From Photorhabdus akhurstii (GTDB lineage: Bacteria; Pseudomonadota; Gammaproteobacteria; Enterobacterales; Enterobacteriaceae): 64,000 bases of DNA. The notes beneath the pieces are model-generated. The model saw nothing but the letters and a program-made list of their open reading frames with translations. It was not told where the DNA came from and ran no database searches. The stretch is from contig NZ_RCWE01000003.1 in NCBI RefSeq assembly GCF_018448925.1, positions 310,001 through 374,000 on the forward strand, in the 5' to 3' direction. Each line of letters begins with the position of its first letter. Positions within the stretch are counted from its first letter, which is position 1. The position numbers and the translations under genes are program-made. Below are positions 1 through 11,450 of the stretch, one piece after another.

Positions 1-389
1 GTTTAACATATTGTAATCGAAAGCATATTCAAGATGTTTATGTTTTATACCTGAAGATTATTTTATCTTATTTCTTCCGGTGATTTTAATAATGGTTTTC
101 ACAAGTTTTATTAAAATACAGGGTGTAAAAATAGCAGCTACGAAAGTATTATTATTTTATCTATTGGTTAGGTTATTATATTTTTCTATGTTTTTTCCAT
201 AGATATAGATGTTATCTCCTGAAAAATAAAATAAAAAAAGGGCTGCCATGCAGCCCATAATTCTAATTATAAATCATATTTGACCGGATTGAGACGCCAA
301 AAGCATAGGAAATCGACCGGTCAAAATAGTCATTATTATTACTGAAAAAAAGATTGGGGATAGAATAATGCCCAGTCTTGATAATTGTA
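1..389. other. AT-rich region downstream of tail-fibre genes
   Basis: No convincing coding region is visible in this very AT-rich stretch. It lies downstream of the leftward tail-fibre genes and holds their probable terminator near 232-256. Confidence 0.5.
232..256 (-). terminator. Rho-independent terminator of tail-fibre genes
   Basis: A perfect 7-bp stem GGGCTGC/GCAGCCC spans 240-256. A run of seven A on the plus strand lies on its left, so the minus-strand transcript reads hairpin then U-tract. It lies about 130 bases past the stop of the tail-fibre assembly gene. Confidence 0.7.
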
Positions 390-989
390 TTATTCTGGTA
401 TTTGTGGCCACTCAATATCTGAAACCATTGAGGTATCAACACGGCTCAGTAATACCACATACTTCTTCCAGGCAAGTAATAATGCCTTCTCTGCGTCTGA
501 GGCCATCTCAGTCTCAATAGCATATTGTAATAAAATGATAGCTTCATTAGCTTGTTGGCGAAGAATGACACGTTGTTGTTCTGCTTGTTTCATCTGATTG
601 GCTTTTTGAGCTTCAATATCTGTTGCCCATTTTTCGCCATCCCACTTATCAAAATCGGTGCTTGGTTGTTTGAATGTCAGTGTTTTTGGTAATTCACCCG
701 GTTCAATGATTTCCTTTTGTTCCCCTGTTTGGGTGTTGTAAGCTATTTTCCCTCGATAATCTGGCACCATTTGCCAGCCGGTTAAATCAGGTAAACGACA
801 GGCGATATATCCCTCTTGGGTTTCAGGTGGCGCGTCTGTGCAAGAGTTGGCGGGAAGGCCGATACCAACGGGAAGATACTCATCAGAACTGTTTAAATAT
901 TCCAGCGTAATCGCATCGTAATTAAATACAACGATACTTCCGGCACTGATGGCAATATTATTTTTATCCAGTACAGCCTTATTCATCAT
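390..989 (-). CDS. Phage tail fibre assembly protein
   Basis: This 199-residue protein resembles the Caudovirales tail fibre assembly (TAP) chaperones that help fold the distal tail fibre. The N-terminal half has the Pro-rich segment around D-A-P-P-E-T. The middle has a W-D-G-E-K-W motif followed by an Ala/Gln-rich helical tail, which is typical of the family. Its start codon overlaps the stop of the upstream collar-domain gene (ATGA at 986-989), so the two are translationally coupled. It belongs to a prophage or tailocin remnant. No other phage structural genes are in the window. Confidence 0.8.
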   Translation of the reverse strand: MMNKAVLDKNNIAISAGSIVVFNYDAITLEYLNSSDEYLPVGIGLPANSCTDAPPETQEGYIACRLPDLTGWQMVPDYRGKIAYNTQTGEQKEIIEPGELPKTLTFKQPSTDFDKWDGEKWATDIEAQKANQMKQAEQQRVILRQQANEAIILLQYAIETEMASDAEKALLLAWKKYVVLLSRVDTSMVSDIEWPQIPE

Positions 990-1486
990 GCAATCCTCAC
1001 AATGTAATTAAATGCCACGTTTCGTGGACGTGTTTCTATTCCCGTTGAAGCGGCAATCGCATTATCCATATAACCGTAACCACCAGATCCCATTCCGATA
1101 GCGATGCCTATTCCACGAGGATCAATGCCGTAGTTAACGTTCTGGTAGATACTATTGAGAATACGGCCTGCTGCACCCACTCCGTCGGTTCCACCATTTG
1201 AGTTGGACCACATCCGAACAACCCTGTGACTATGTGGAGCAATATCTGCTAGTTGCCAGGATAATAGATATCGACCAATATCCACTCCACGCCCATCATC
1301 CCAGCCCCGGATAAATTCACCCCGTAAATCGGGTAATCTACCGGTAGGATAAGCTTGCGCTAATTTTGGATATAAAGTTTGATCAAAGATTGCTCCATTG
1401 CATTTCACCCACCCACTTGGTGGTATGTCAGTCGGCCAAGGAAGTGGTATTCCTACCGGGATTTCGTCAAGTACCAACGTGCTCAT
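986..1486 (-). CDS. Phage tail-collar domain fibre protein
   Basis: This 166-residue protein carries a phage tail-collar-type domain. The signature I-P-V-G, then W-P-T-D-I-P-P-S-G-W-x-x-C-N-G, then L-Y-P-K-L and P-D-L-R-G-E-F-I-R-G-W-D is visible from residues 9 to 63. The C-terminus R-P-R-N-V-A-F-N-Y-I-V-R is typical of distal tail-fibre proteins. It is short for a complete fibre and is probably a free-standing receptor-binding tip or the 3' part of a once longer fibre. It is coupled to the downstream assembly chaperone gene. A decayed relative lies immediately upstream. Confidence 0.75.
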   Translation of the reverse strand: MSTLVLDEIPVGIPLPWPTDIPPSGWVKCNGAIFDQTLYPKLAQAYPTGRLPDLRGEFIRGWDDGRGVDIGRYLLSWQLADIAPHSHRVVRMWSNSNGGTDGVGAAGRILNSIYQNVNYGIDPRGIGIAIGMGSGGYGYMDNAIAASTGIETRPRNVAFNYIVRIA

Positions 1487-1489
1487 TAT

Positions 1490-2050
1490 GCTGCCCTCAT
1501 CATATAGTTAAACGCTAGGTTATGTGGCTTTGATGCCCCTATATCGGTCATCCGCCACTAAGATAAACTTCCGCTAATTTTGGATATAAAGTTTTGTCGA
1601 AGATCGCTCCATTATATTTCACTCACCATTCTGTGGTATGCCAGTAGACTAAGGCGGTGATACACCTACCGGAATTAACTTTTCCAATAAGCTTCGGTTT
1701 TTCACAAGTACATTTTTATTAGGAATATCTGCAATATTTTTTGATTTTTCCAATGCGTAATTGGGAATTTTAGTTATGATTTTTTGTTTTAACTCTCTAT
1801 TTAATTGAGTGTTGAGTTTAGTGATATCGCCATTATCGAGAACACGATCACCAGATTGTGTCGTGATGAAATTAGCCAAAACAGAGACTATTGTTGACGA
1901 TCGACGTAATAGCTTATTTAATAAATAAGTGGGGACATTATCTGGTAGAAACCCGGAATACAAACTCAGGATTTTTTCGTATTTTTCTTGATTTACTACA
2001 TTAGCATTATTGCTAGTAGAAAAATCCTTAAAATCATTTTTGAGACTCAT
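1490..2050 (-). pseudogene. Decayed tail-fibre gene with collar-domain remnant
   Basis: The open part (1649-2050, 133 residues) begins M-S-L-K-N-D-F-K and carries N-V-V-N-Q and L-N-K-L-L-R-R-S-S-T-I, like N-termini of Photorhabdus-type tail fibres. It runs into L-I-P-V-G-V-S-P-P and then a TAG at 1649-1651, where the intact neighbour has Trp. Beyond the stop, homology to the collar domain continues with a frameshift (A-I-F-D-K-T-L-Y-P-K-L-A by frame correction). It then jumps to a C-terminal N-L-A-F-N-Y-M-M-R next to the following start codon. A nonsense change, a frameshift and an internal deletion are therefore all visible. Confidence 0.75.
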
Positions 2051-2388
2051 ATACTTTCCTCAAATTAGGTTATGTATTTATAGACCATACCTTGAGTTGT
2101 TGTAAAGATAGTGTCCGTTAATTTATAATTTAAGATGTTAATTATTTATATGTAATTGGTAGTAATAAATAGTCAATATTTTTAATCGAAAATATACCTA
2201 AGGTATTAATGTTTTGTTTCTACTAACTATCTTTGATGGTTTATATATGGAAAGATTTATATTGGAGGTTGAGATAAAAGGTGTGGCAGGAAAAATAAAA
2301 AATTTATATGTATGATTTTTATCTCTGATTCTTATGATTTCGCTTTAATTATATTTTTCATTGCTGTTATAGTTGCTTGAGGGTTTTT
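2051..2388. other. AT-rich spacer
   Basis: No RNA gene and no credible ORF were recognised here. The stretch is strongly AT-rich and probably holds the promoter of the small ORF that starts at 2389. Confidence 0.4.
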
Positions 2389-2556
2389 ATGACAGATGGT
2401 GGTGGGTGGGCACTTCCAATGGCTGCATTACCCAACGGAACATTGAATAGTTTTAAGACTTGGGTAGCTGGTAAAGCTGTCGATTATCTTGGAAATGAAA
2501 TCAAATTATCTGCTGATGCCTATGTAGTTGGACAATATCTTGCAATCGGTTTTTAA
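2389..2556 (+). CDS. Unrecognised 55-residue protein
   Basis: The ORF starts at an ATG preceded by GAGGG with a 5-base spacer. It encodes 55 residues: an acidic Gly-rich start (M-T-D-G-G-G-W), a Pro/Ala/Leu segment, then alternating hydrophobic and small residues ending Y-L-A-I-G-F. A strong hairpin follows 13 bases after the stop. I do not recognise the family. The Gly-Gly near the N-terminus, the small size, the aromatic and hydrophobic residues and the position beside phage genes leave room for a secreted peptide, a bacteriocin-like peptide or a phage morons product. None of these is shown by the sequence. The good ribosome binding site and the terminator argue for a real gene. Confidence 0.5.
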   Translation: MTDGGGWALPMAALPNGTLNSFKTWVAGKAVDYLGNEIKLSADAYVVGQYLAIGF

Positions 2557-2568
2557 TTTATATTTTAA

Positions 2569-2608
2569 AATGAATAATAAGCCGAACTTTTTTCGGATTA
2601 TTATTCAT
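2569..2608 (+). terminator. Hairpin after the 55-residue ORF
   Basis: A near-perfect 18-bp inverted repeat (AATGAATAATAAGCCGAA and its complement, one mismatch) closes a T-rich loop and is followed by TTT. It would terminate the small upstream gene and may work in both directions. Confidence 0.65.
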
Positions 2609-2798
2609 TTAAAGGAAATGTAATGAATGTCATAGAATAGGGTTGTATTATATATTCGGTTATTAATTTCTGGGTGTTTTATCAGCAATAAATATATAAA
2701 ACAATCTCGGGTATATATTCCCAATGGATTAATAAGAAAATATATCTGGAAAACAGGTAAAATAAATCGTTATAATTGTCCCTGATGTAATCAAATGA

Positions 2799-3317
<519 letters not shown>

Positions 3318-3328
3318 GCATTCTTGAT

Positions 3329-5635
3329 TCACTCTTTTAGTACCCATATATGGTACTCGCCGTTTATCATCTCTGCGCCTTCCAGAATTTTTTCAAAGCC
3401 TGGGAACTTGTTATTCCATTCACCTATCTGGCGAATATATTGTAACCGGGGGGCATGTTCATCACCGAAACGTTCTCCCGGTAGGATGATTGGTATACCT
3501 GGTGGATAAGGAATGACACTAACAGCCGATATGCGCCCTGCCAGTTCATTAAGTGGTAAATGTTCAGTACGGCCTCCCATATGATCAAGGTGTGCTTGTC
3601 GGGGGAGTTTAACTATCTCAGGTAGTTGGCTAAATGATTTCTTTTGCTCAATATCCATTTCATATTTTTTTATATACCCAAATATTTTATCCGAAATATC
3701 TTTTAGCCCCATATTTTCATAATATTCAGGGTATTGCTTCGCGAGTTTTGGTAAACATTGTTTCAGTGAAGTATTTGCGTCATAGTGTTTCTTGAAATTC
3801 AATAATACATTGATCAATGTTCCCCATTTACCTTTGGTAACTCCGATAGAGAACAGGCAAAGAACAATAAAATCGGTGGTACGTGCTGGCACAATATCAT
3901 GCTGACTGAGATAAGCGGAAAGAATTTCGGCTGGAATGCCATTTTCCAGCAATTCATCATTGTCATTCATTCCTGGGCATAAAATACCAACTTTCGTTGG
4001 ATCTAGCAGGCACCATTCTTCTGATAGATTGGTAAACCCATGCCATTTTTCTCCCTCTTTTAATACCCAACAAGAAGGGTCCGTTGCCAATTGTTCTCTG
4101 TTTGCTTCATGGAAGGGAATTAATTTACCGCTGTCTGCGTTGATAATTTCTCTGGCATTCCAGGGTAAGAAGAACCAATCATCTTTTTGTTTAAATTGAT
4201 GATGGATTTTTGCTAATGTCAGACGGAAGTCTACGGCTTCATTGATAGCGTTTTGTATCAATCTTTGCCCCTGCGGACCATCCATCATGGCCGCTGCAAT
4301 TTCATTAGTGGCGATAAGCGAATATAGCGGTGAAGTTGTGGCGTGCATCATATAAGACTCGTTGAAACGGGAATGTTCAACGGGTTTTTTACCATTGCGG
4401 ATATGGATATACGATGATTGTGATAGCGCCGCCAACATCTTATGCGTGGATTGAGTGGCAAATATTGTCGGGCTATTATTGTCAAAATCATTTGGGTCAT
4501 CACGCATTGAGTAACGATGTTTATACATAGGATTAAAACGAGCATAAGCAAACCAAGCTTCATCAAAGTGAATTTGATCAACACTTTTTGCGAGTAAATC
4601 TTGTGCTTGTTCTGCGTGATAACATATTCCATCGTAAGTACAGTTGGTGATGACCGCATAAACAGGCTTATTGTCTACTGCGCACTCTTTTAGTGGGTGT
4701 TTATTAATGAGTTGTTGGATATATTCTGGTTGAAATTGATCTCTGGGAATGGGACCAATAATACCATAGCGGTTGCGTTGGGGAATAAGATATACGGGCA
4801 AAGCTCCGGTCATGATTAAACCTTGTCCAATAGATTTATGGCAATTGCGATCGCATATAACAATCTCTTTCTCACCAATAATGGCGCCCATGATAATACG
4901 GTTAGAACCCGAAGTACCGTTAAGAACGCAATAGCTTTGATGGGCGCCAAAAATCGTTGCGGCATATTCTTCTGACTCTTTAATAGCACCGGTATGATCT
5001 AGCAGTGAGCCAAGTATTTTTCTTTCTATTCCAATATCACTTCGGAATAGATTTTCCCCAAAGAAATTAATTAATTCTCTTCCTGCCGCCGTCTTAGTCA
5101 GTGCGACACCGCCTTGATGTCCGGGGGCAGTCCAGGAATATTCTGGTGATTCTTGGGTATATTGCAGTAATGCACGAGTGAAAGGAGGTAATAATTGAGC
5201 GTGATATTTCTTAATTAGCGAACCGGCGCGAGAAGCGATAAATCCAGCCGTATCTTCAAGCATCCAGACAAATTCATCTGCCAATCCCATGACTTCAAGT
5301 GTCAGCGTGTCGATGCTGGAATATTCCGCGGTCAACAATACCGGAATGGTTGTATTGTGTTTGCGTATTTCTTTCAGTAATTCTAAGACTTGTTTATGAG
5401 ATTCGTAGTTATTATCTCCTGAAGTCCAATCAACAAAAATACAGCATAGTGAAGAATCAGAAGAAACTGTGGCTATGCCATCTTGGAATGTAGCAGCCAG
5501 GATAACAGCGAAATTGTTCTTTTTTAATGCTTCGATTAACTCTGTAAAAGCACGACCATTCGCAGTCGTCGGACTAAATACATGGCTGCTGACAACCATA
5601 ATTTTGTTTTGTTCGTTAATATCTAAATTAATCAT
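3329..5635 (-). CDS. adiA: Biodegradative arginine decarboxylase
   Basis: This is a PLP-dependent fold-III decarboxylase of 768 residues. It probably converts arginine to agmatine and consumes a proton (acid resistance). The wing domain (about 1-150) is followed by Y-S-W-T-A-P-G-H-Q-G-G near 167, H-F-D-E-A-W near 356 (PLP-site Asp) and S-T-H-K with the Schiff-base Lys at 399. Recalled E. coli AdiA matches much better than LdcC/CadA, including Y-S-W-x-A-P-G-H-Q-G-G and D-R-N-C-H-K-S. It converges on tadA with an 11-bp gap. No adiC antiporter or adiY regulator lies next to it, so transport must come from elsewhere. Arginine specificity is inferred from family resemblance. Confidence 0.85.
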   Translation of the reverse strand: MINLDINEQNKIMVVSSHVFSPTTANGRAFTELIEALKKNNFAVILAATFQDGIATVSSDSSLCCIFVDWTSGDNNYESHKQVLELLKEIRKHNTTIPVLLTAEYSSIDTLTLEVMGLADEFVWMLEDTAGFIASRAGSLIKKYHAQLLPPFTRALLQYTQESPEYSWTAPGHQGGVALTKTAAGRELINFFGENLFRSDIGIERKILGSLLDHTGAIKESEEYAATIFGAHQSYCVLNGTSGSNRIIMGAIIGEKEIVICDRNCHKSIGQGLIMTGALPVYLIPQRNRYGIIGPIPRDQFQPEYIQQLINKHPLKECAVDNKPVYAVITNCTYDGICYHAEQAQDLLAKSVDQIHFDEAWFAYARFNPMYKHRYSMRDDPNDFDNNSPTIFATQSTHKMLAALSQSSYIHIRNGKKPVEHSRFNESYMMHATTSPLYSLIATNEIAAAMMDGPQGQRLIQNAINEAVDFRLTLAKIHHQFKQKDDWFFLPWNAREIINADSGKLIPFHEANREQLATDPSCWVLKEGEKWHGFTNLSEEWCLLDPTKVGILCPGMNDNDELLENGIPAEILSAYLSQHDIVPARTTDFIVLCLFSIGVTKGKWGTLINVLLNFKKHYDANTSLKQCLPKLAKQYPEYYENMGLKDISDKIFGYIKKYEMDIEQKKSFSQLPEIVKLPRQAHLDHMGGRTEHLPLNELAGRISAVSVIPYPPGIPIILPGERFGDEHAPRLQYIRQIGEWNNKFPGFEKILEGAEMINGEYHIWVLKE

Positions 5636-5766
5636 GATTTATCCTTTGGGAGAGATAGTGTCTTGACGAATTTAGTATGGTTAGTTGGATTAGTTGTCAA
5701 ACATAATATAACTGAGGATATATAATGGCTGTAATTGACTGCTTAGGGCCTTATATTTGTTTACTT

Positions 5767-7182
5767 TTATTTTGGTTGGTTTTCTTGGGAAATTAGTTTT
5801 TTTCGATTTTCTTTGGCTTGTAAATATCCGACTAAACTAAGCTGATAACGGCGAATATTTTCAATATAGCGATATGCTTCATGTCCACGGGCATAACCAT
5901 AGGCGGTATTTGTATAATATTTTTTCTGACTTAATAGCGGGAGCCGTTTTTTGACATCAAGCCAGCTATCAGGATTTCCTTTTTGTGATGCCGTCAGTTT
6001 ACGGGCATCTAACATATGTCCATAACCCATATTGTAAGCAGCCAGTGCAAACCAGATACGCTCATCTTTAGGAATATTTTCAGGTAATCGTTTCATTAGA
6101 TTTTGCAGATAGATTGCGCCGCCCTTAATACTCTCCTCTGGATCAAGGCGATCAACGACGCCTAACCCTTTAGCGGTCTGGCTGGTTAACATCATCAGGC
6201 CACGCACACCCGTGGGTGAGGTTGCCAGTGGGTCCCAATGTGACTCTTGCCAGGCAATGGCAGCGAGTAATTGCCAACTGATATCACCGGAATATTTTTC
6301 AAATAGTGGCCGATAGATGGGCAGGATATTATCAATGGCGCTGAGAAAAGAGAGTGTATCGAAATAGTCAAATGAGTGGACGTGACCAAAATATTTCTCC
6401 TCCAATCGGGGCATGACATTTTTTTCCGTTAGCTGGCTAAAAAAATCCAGCATGGCAGCGTAAAGGCTGTAGTCGTCAATGCGTTTTAAATACCATGTCA
6501 GCGGGTTATCTTCGCTCACATCAAAAGCGACGGCCAGATTAGGGTGAGTACGTTGTTGTAACGCGACATTAATCGAGTCACCTAACGTATAATCCAGTTT
6601 ACCTTCTGATACCTGTTCCAGTAGTTCGCGAGTGTTATATTGTTGTGTTTCCTCCCATTCAAGCTCAGGGAAATTATCTGTCTTTAGCTTTTTCAATGTG
6701 CTGGCATGAGCAGAACCGGAAGCGACCAGCAGTTTACCTTTTAACTCTTTAAAAGAGCGAGGGCGTGGAGTTCCTTTGCGATAAATCAGTTGTTGGGATA
6801 CAGAATAGTAAGCCGGACCTGCGCGGGTTTGAGCCAGCCTTTCTTGATGATAGGTCAAGCCGGCGGCCAGAAAATCAGCGTCGCCATTTTCTAGGTCGTC
6901 GAATAACTGATTGATATTTTTTCTGAATTTGATTTCCAATTTGACGCCAAGATAATCAGCAAAGCGTTGTGCCAGTTCGTAATCGAATCCATTTGGTTCT
7001 TTCTTACTGGTAAGGTGGATCAGAGGTGAGCTAATGGTGCTGATCCGTAGCTCTCCTCTGGTCATGATCCTGTTAATCTGCTCCTGCTGTTTATTCGGCC
7101 AACTGATGTTCAGACTGATGATGGCGGCAGAAAAAAGAGCGATAACAATGATAACGAAATAATTTATTTTTATATTATTCAA
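5767..7182 (-). CDS. mltF: Membrane-bound lytic murein transglycosylase F
   Basis: MltF cleaves peptidoglycan glycan strands with 1,6-anhydro-MurNAc formation. The 471-residue protein has an N-terminal membrane/signal segment (about 8-26) and a periplasmic solute-binding-protein-like regulatory domain (about 40-265, with G-F-D-Y-E-L-A and D-F-L-A-A-G-L-T-Y). A C-terminal SLT domain contains A-W-Q-E-S-H-W, whose Glu is catalytic, and Y-N-M-G-Y-G-H. It is divergent from purL, the usual enterobacterial arrangement. Confidence 0.92.
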   Translation of the reverse strand: MNNIKINYFVIIVIALFSAAIISLNISWPNKQQEQINRIMTRGELRISTISSPLIHLTSKKEPNGFDYELAQRFADYLGVKLEIKFRKNINQLFDDLENGDADFLAAGLTYHQERLAQTRAGPAYYSVSQQLIYRKGTPRPRSFKELKGKLLVASGSAHASTLKKLKTDNFPELEWEETQQYNTRELLEQVSEGKLDYTLGDSINVALQQRTHPNLAVAFDVSEDNPLTWYLKRIDDYSLYAAMLDFFSQLTEKNVMPRLEEKYFGHVHSFDYFDTLSFLSAIDNILPIYRPLFEKYSGDISWQLLAAIAWQESHWDPLATSPTGVRGLMMLTSQTAKGLGVVDRLDPEESIKGGAIYLQNLMKRLPENIPKDERIWFALAAYNMGYGHMLDARKLTASQKGNPDSWLDVKKRLPLLSQKKYYTNTAYGYARGHEAYRYIENIRRYQLSLVGYLQAKENRKKLISQENQPK

Positions 7183-7348
7183 TATGTTATCTCGGTGTAA
7201 CGCGGTGTGGTGCTATGCGGAAACGCGCTATTTTATTATGGTTAAATTTCCAGTGACTGAGCATTTTGCGGAACAAAAACCGGCTGTGCAACCTAATTGA
7301 TACTATTTACATGACTTGGACAAAGGACAATTGGCGGTAATAATCGTC

Positions 7349-7364
7349 ACGCAAACGGTTTCGT
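7349..7364 (+). promoter_or_regulatory. PurR operator upstream of purL
   Basis: ACGCAAACGGTTTCGT matches the purine repressor consensus ANGCAANCGNTTNCNT at every defined position. It lies 85 bases before the purL start, so purL is expected to be repressed by PurR with hypoxanthine or guanine. Confidence 0.85.
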
Positions 7365-7448
7365 CATGGGTGACAATCCTCTATAATGCACTCATTTCCC
7401 CTTAGGCATCTATTAAGCTTTGCTTCTAAGATGAGAGAATTGATTACT

Positions 7449-10400
7449 ATGAAAATTCTACGTGGTTCACCTGCTTTATCTGCATTTCGTATCACTAAAC
7501 TCCTTTCTGTGTGCCAAGAACAGCAACTTCCGGTCAATGATATTTATGCGGAATATGTTCATTTTGCAGAGATTAATGCACCTTTGAGTGATGTTGATTC
7601 AGCAAAGTTACAACAGTTACTGAAATATGGACCTTCGCTGGCTGAACATGAACCCCAAGGTACGTTACTGTTAGTGACGCCTCGTCCAGGAACGATTTCC
7701 CCGTGGTCTTCCAAAGCAACCGATATTGCTCACAATTGTGGTCTGTCCCAGGTCGTGCGTCTGGAGCGTGGCTTGGCTTATTACATCCAAAGTGGTGAAA
7801 TGAGTGATGCACAGTGGCAAATATTGTCATCACTGTTGCATGATCGGATGATGGAAACGGTCTTTACTCAATTGGAACAGGCGGAAAAATTGTTTTCTCG
7901 TCAACAACCCGTTCCGTTAAGACGCATTGATATTCTGCAAGCAGGACGCAGCGCGTTGGAGCAAGCCAATACGGAGCTTGGATTGGCATTGGCCCCGGAT
8001 GAAATTGATTATCTGATGGAGGCTTTCCAGAAATTAGGGCGCAATCCAACAGATGTTGAACTTTATATGTTTGCTCAGGCTAACTCTGAACATTGCCGCC
8101 ATAAAATCTTTAATGCTGACTGGATTATTGATGGTCAGGAGCAGCCAAAATCATTGTTCAAAATGATTAAAAACACCTATGAGCAGACACCTGATTATGT
8201 TCTGTCAGCCTATAAAGATAACGCTGCTGTGATGGAGGGATCTTCTGTTGGCCGTTTCTTTGCCAGTGCAGAAAACGGTTCATATGATTACCATCAGGAG
8301 CAGGCCCATATTCTGATGAAAGTGGAGACGCATAATCACCCGACTGCGATTTCTCCTTGGCCGGGCGCATCGACAGGTTCTGGTGGTGAAATTCGCGACG
8401 AAGGGGCGACCGGCCGTGGCGCTAAGCCAAAAGCGGGTCTGGTGGGATTTTCAGTATCTAATCTGCGGATACCGGGTTTTGAACAGCCGTGGGAAGAGGA
8501 TTTCGGTAAACCGGAACGCATTGTTAGCGCCTTGGATATCATGATGGAAGGCCCTTTAGGGGGCGCGGCATTTAATAATGAATTTGGTCGTCCGGCGTTG
8601 TTGGGTTATTTCCGTACCTATGAAGAAAAAGTCAACAGCCATAACGGCAGCGAATTACGTGGTTATCACAAGCCCATCATGCTGGCAGGCGGGATCGGTA
8701 ATATCCGAGATGAACATGTCAAAAAGGGTGAAATTTCTGTTGGCGCAAAACTGATTGTGCTCGGTGGCCCGTCCATGAACATTGGATTGGGTGGTGGGGC
8801 TGCATCTTCTATGGCGTCGGGGCAATCCGATGCTGATCTGGATTTTGCTTCTGTTCAACGGGATAACCCGGAAATGGAGCGCCGTTGTCAGGAAGTGATC
8901 GATCGCTGTTGGCAGTTAGGTGAAAACAACCCGATTCTGTTCATTCATGATGTTGGTGCAGGTGGGCTTTCCAATGCCATGCCTGAGCTGGTCAGTGACG
9001 GTGGTCGCGGTGGACGGTTTGAGCTGCGCAAAATTCTTAATGATGAGCCAGGGATGAGTCCGCTGGAAGTCTGGTGTAACGAATCACAAGAGCGTTACGT
9101 ACTGGCGGTTGCGCCGGAACAACTTCCGCTGTTTGAAGAGATTTGTCGGCGTGAGCGTGCGCCTTATGCCATTATCGGCGAGGCAACAGAAGAACGTCAT
9201 TTACTGCTTAATGATGAACACTTTGATAATCAGCCAATCGATATGCCTCTGGATGTACTGCTAGGTAAAACGCCAAAAATGTTGCGTAATGTCAGTACAT
9301 TAAAAGCCGGAGGTGAAAGCCTTGAACGCCGGGATATCGATCTGGCAGAAGCCGTTAAGCGCATTATGCATTTGCCGGCGGTGGCAGAAAAAACCTTCCT
9401 GATAACGATAGGCGATCGCTCTGTCACTGGCATGGTTTCCCGTGATCAAATGGTGGGTCCGTGGCAGATCCCGGTTGCGGACTGCGCTGTCACCACTGCC
9501 AGCCTTGATAGCTACTATGGCGAAGCGATGTCTATGGGGGAACGTGCGCCGGTCGCTTTGTTGGATTTTGCTGCTTCTGCCCGTATGGCTGTCGGTGAAG
9601 CTTTGACCAATATCGCTTCTGCTTATGTTCAGGATTTAAAGCGCATTAAACTTTCAGCGAACTGGATGTCTGCTGCGGGTCATCCTGGTGAGGATGCCGG
9701 TTTGTATGCGGCGGTTAAAGCGGTGGGTGAGGAGTTGTGCCCTGCGCTAGGGCTGACTATTCCGGTGGGTAAAGATTCCATGTCGATGAAAACCCGCTGG
9801 CATGAACAAGATGAAGAGCGTGAGATAACGGCGCCTTTGTCGCTGGTGATTACCGCTTTTGCCAGAGTGGAAGATGTACGTCGTACAGTAACGCCGGAGC
9901 TTTCCACCGATGAAGATAATGCATTGTTACTAATCGATCTGGGGCAAGGAAAAAACACACTGGGCGGTACCGCATTAGCACAAGTTTACCGTCAACTGGG
10001 TAATAAAACCGCGGATGTACGTAGTGCTGAGCAATTGGCTGGTTTCTTCAATGCGATTCAGCAACTGATTGCGGAACAAAAATTACTGGCTTATCACGAT
10101 CGCTCTGATGGTGGTTTATTGGTCACGTTGGCTGAAATGGCTTTTGCCGGGCATTGTGGTATTGAAGCTGATATCAGTGTGTTTGATGAAGATATTCTGG
10201 CTGCGCTCTTTACAGAAGAGTTGGGCGCTGTAGTTCAGATTCGAGCATCGGATAGAGGATTTGTTGAAAACGTTTTGGCAGAACAGGGTCTGGCCGATTG
10301 CGTACATTATCTGGGGAAAGCCAAAGCAGGTGATGATTTTGTTATCTTTAGTGGCAACACTGAAGTATATCGCCAGAATCGCAGTACCTTGCGCTTATGG

Positions 10401-11336
10401 TGGGCAGAAACCACATGGCAAATGCAGCGTCTGCGCGATAACCCGGAGTGTGCAGATCAGGAACATCAGGCTAAACAGGATAATCAAGACCCTGGACTGA
10501 ATGTAAAACTGACCTTTGATATTTCAGAAGATATTGCAGCGCCTTACATTTTGCAGCAGGTAAGGCCGAAAGTGGCTGTACTGCGTGAACAGGGCGTTAA
10601 CTCCCATGTTGAAATGGCCGCGGCGTTCCACCGAGCAGGCTTTGAGGCGATTGATGTTCATATGAGTGATTTGTTGTCTGGACGTATTGGATTGAGCCAA
10701 TTCCAGACACTGGTTGCTTGTGGCGGTTTCTCATATGGTGACGTATTGGGGGCAGGTGAAGGCTGGGCGAAATCAATTCTGTTCAATGAGTTTGTTCGTG
10801 ATGAATTTGCCGCTTTCTTTGCACGGTCTGATACGTTGTCGTTGGGTGTTTGTAATGGTTGCCAGATGATGTCTAACTTGCGGGAGTTAATCCCAGGCGC
10901 TGAACATTGGCCGCGTTTTGTACGTAACCGTTCAGAGCGCTTTGAAGCGCGATTCAGTTTAGTGGAAGTGGCTGACAGCCCGTCACTGTTTTTGCAAGAT
11001 ATGGCAGGTTCTCGTATGCCGATTGCGGTTTCTCATGGGGAAGGGCAAGTGGAATTCCGTGATAGACAGCATCTTGAGATGCTTGAAAGCAACCGGTTAG
11101 TGGCTTTGCGTTATGTGAATAACTATGGTCAGGTTACGGAAAACTATCCGGCTAACCCAAATGGTTCAGTGAATGGCATTACCGCAGTTACCAGCCTTGA
11201 TGGTCGGGCAACTGTGATGATGCCGCATCCAGAAAGGGTATCCCGCACGGTAAATAACTCCTGGCATCCGAATGAGTGGAGCGAAGATGGCCCGTGGATG
11301 CGACTTTTCCGTAATGCTCGTAAGCAGTTAGGATAA
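7449..11336 (+). CDS. purL: Phosphoribosylformylglycinamidine synthase
   Basis: PurL makes FGAM from FGAR, glutamine and ATP in de novo purine synthesis. The start at 7449 gives [10 protein letters not shown] and 1295 residues, the same length as the E. coli enzyme; an upstream in-frame ATG at 7386 would add 21 poorly conserved residues. The single chain carries the N-terminal FGAR-binding region, two AIRS-like synthetase halves and a C-terminal class I glutamine amidotransferase with G-V-C-N-G-C-Q-M (nucleophile Cys) and P-H-P-E-R. A PurR box lies upstream. Part of its 3' end is duplicated 3.1 kb downstream. Confidence 0.97.
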   Translation: MKILRGSPALSAFRITKLLSVCQEQQLPVNDIYAEYVHFAEINAPLSDVDSAKLQQLLKYGPSLAEHEPQGTLLLVTPRPGTISPWSSKATDIAHNCGLSQVVRLERGLAYYIQSGEMSDAQWQILSSLLHDRMMETVFTQLEQAEKLFSRQQPVPLRRIDILQAGRSALEQANTELGLALAPDEIDYLMEAFQKLGRNPTDVELYMFAQANSEHCRHKIFNADWIIDGQEQPKSLFKMIKNTYEQTPDYVLSAYKDNAAVMEGSSVGRFFASAENGSYDYHQEQAHILMKVETHNHPTAISPWPGASTGSGGEIRDEGATGRGAKPKAGLVGFSVSNLRIPGFEQPWEEDFGKPERIVSALDIMMEGPLGGAAFNNEFGRPALLGYFRTYEEKVNSHNGSELRGYHKPIMLAGGIGNIRDEHVKKGEISVGAKLIVLGGPSMNIGLGGGAASSMASGQSDADLDFASVQRDNPEMERRCQEVIDRCWQLGENNPILFIHDVGAGGLSNAMPELVSDGGRGGRFELRKILNDEPGMSPLEVWCNESQERYVLAVAPEQLPLFEEICRRERAPYAIIGEATEERHLLLNDEHFDNQPIDMPLDVLLGKTPKMLRNVSTLKAGGESLERRDIDLAEAVKRIMHLPAVAEKTFLITIGDRSVTGMVSRDQMVGPWQIPVADCAVTTASLDSYYGEAMSMGERAPVALLDFAASARMAVGEALTNIASAYVQDLKRIKLSANWMSAAGHPGEDAGLYAAVKAVGEELCPALGLTIPVGKDSMSMKTRWHEQDEEREITAPLSLVITAFARVEDVRRTVTPELSTDEDNALLLIDLGQGKNTLGGTALAQVYRQLGNKTADVRSAEQLAGFFNAIQQLIAEQKLLAYHDRSDGGLLVTLAEMAFAGHCGIEADISVFDEDILAALFTEELGAVVQIRASDRGFVENVLAEQGLADCVHYLGKAKAGDDFVIFSGNTEVYRQNRSTLRLWWAETTWQMQRLRDNPECADQEHQAKQDNQDPGLNVKLTFDISEDIAAPYILQQVRPKVAVLREQGVNSHVEMAAAFHRAGFEAIDVHMSDLLSGRIGLSQFQTLVACGGFSYGDVLGAGEGWAKSILFNEFVRDEFAAFFARSDTLSLGVCNGCQMMSNLRELIPGAEHWPRFVRNRSERFEARFSLVEVADSPSLFLQDMAGSRMPIAVSHGEGQVEFRDRQHLEMLESNRLVALRYVNNYGQVTENYPANPNGSVNGITAVTSLDGRATVMMPHPERVSRTVNNSWHPNEWSEDGPWMRLFRNARKQLG

Positions 11337-11450
11337 GTACCGCGGTGTAAGTAAATTGTGTCAGCCGGTTTTTCCGGCTGATAGTGTTCATTGGCTTCAT
11401 TGTGATTCTTTGTTTCGTAACTGACGTGAGATCACAATTGAAGCCATTTA
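11276..11450 (+). repeat. purL 3' end repeat, copy A (native)
   Basis: The last 60 bases of purL and about 115 bases of downstream sequence, including two hairpins, recur at 14360-14534 with roughly 90 percent identity by eye. This copy is the functional end of purL. Confidence 0.85.
11362..11380 (+). terminator. Hairpin downstream of purL
   Basis: A 7-bp stem CAGCCGG/CCGGCTG with a T5 loop lies 25 bases past the purL stop. No U-tract follows directly, so termination strength is uncertain. A second imperfect inverted repeat (GGCTTC...GAAGCC, about 11393-11446) follows it. Confidence 0.5.
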
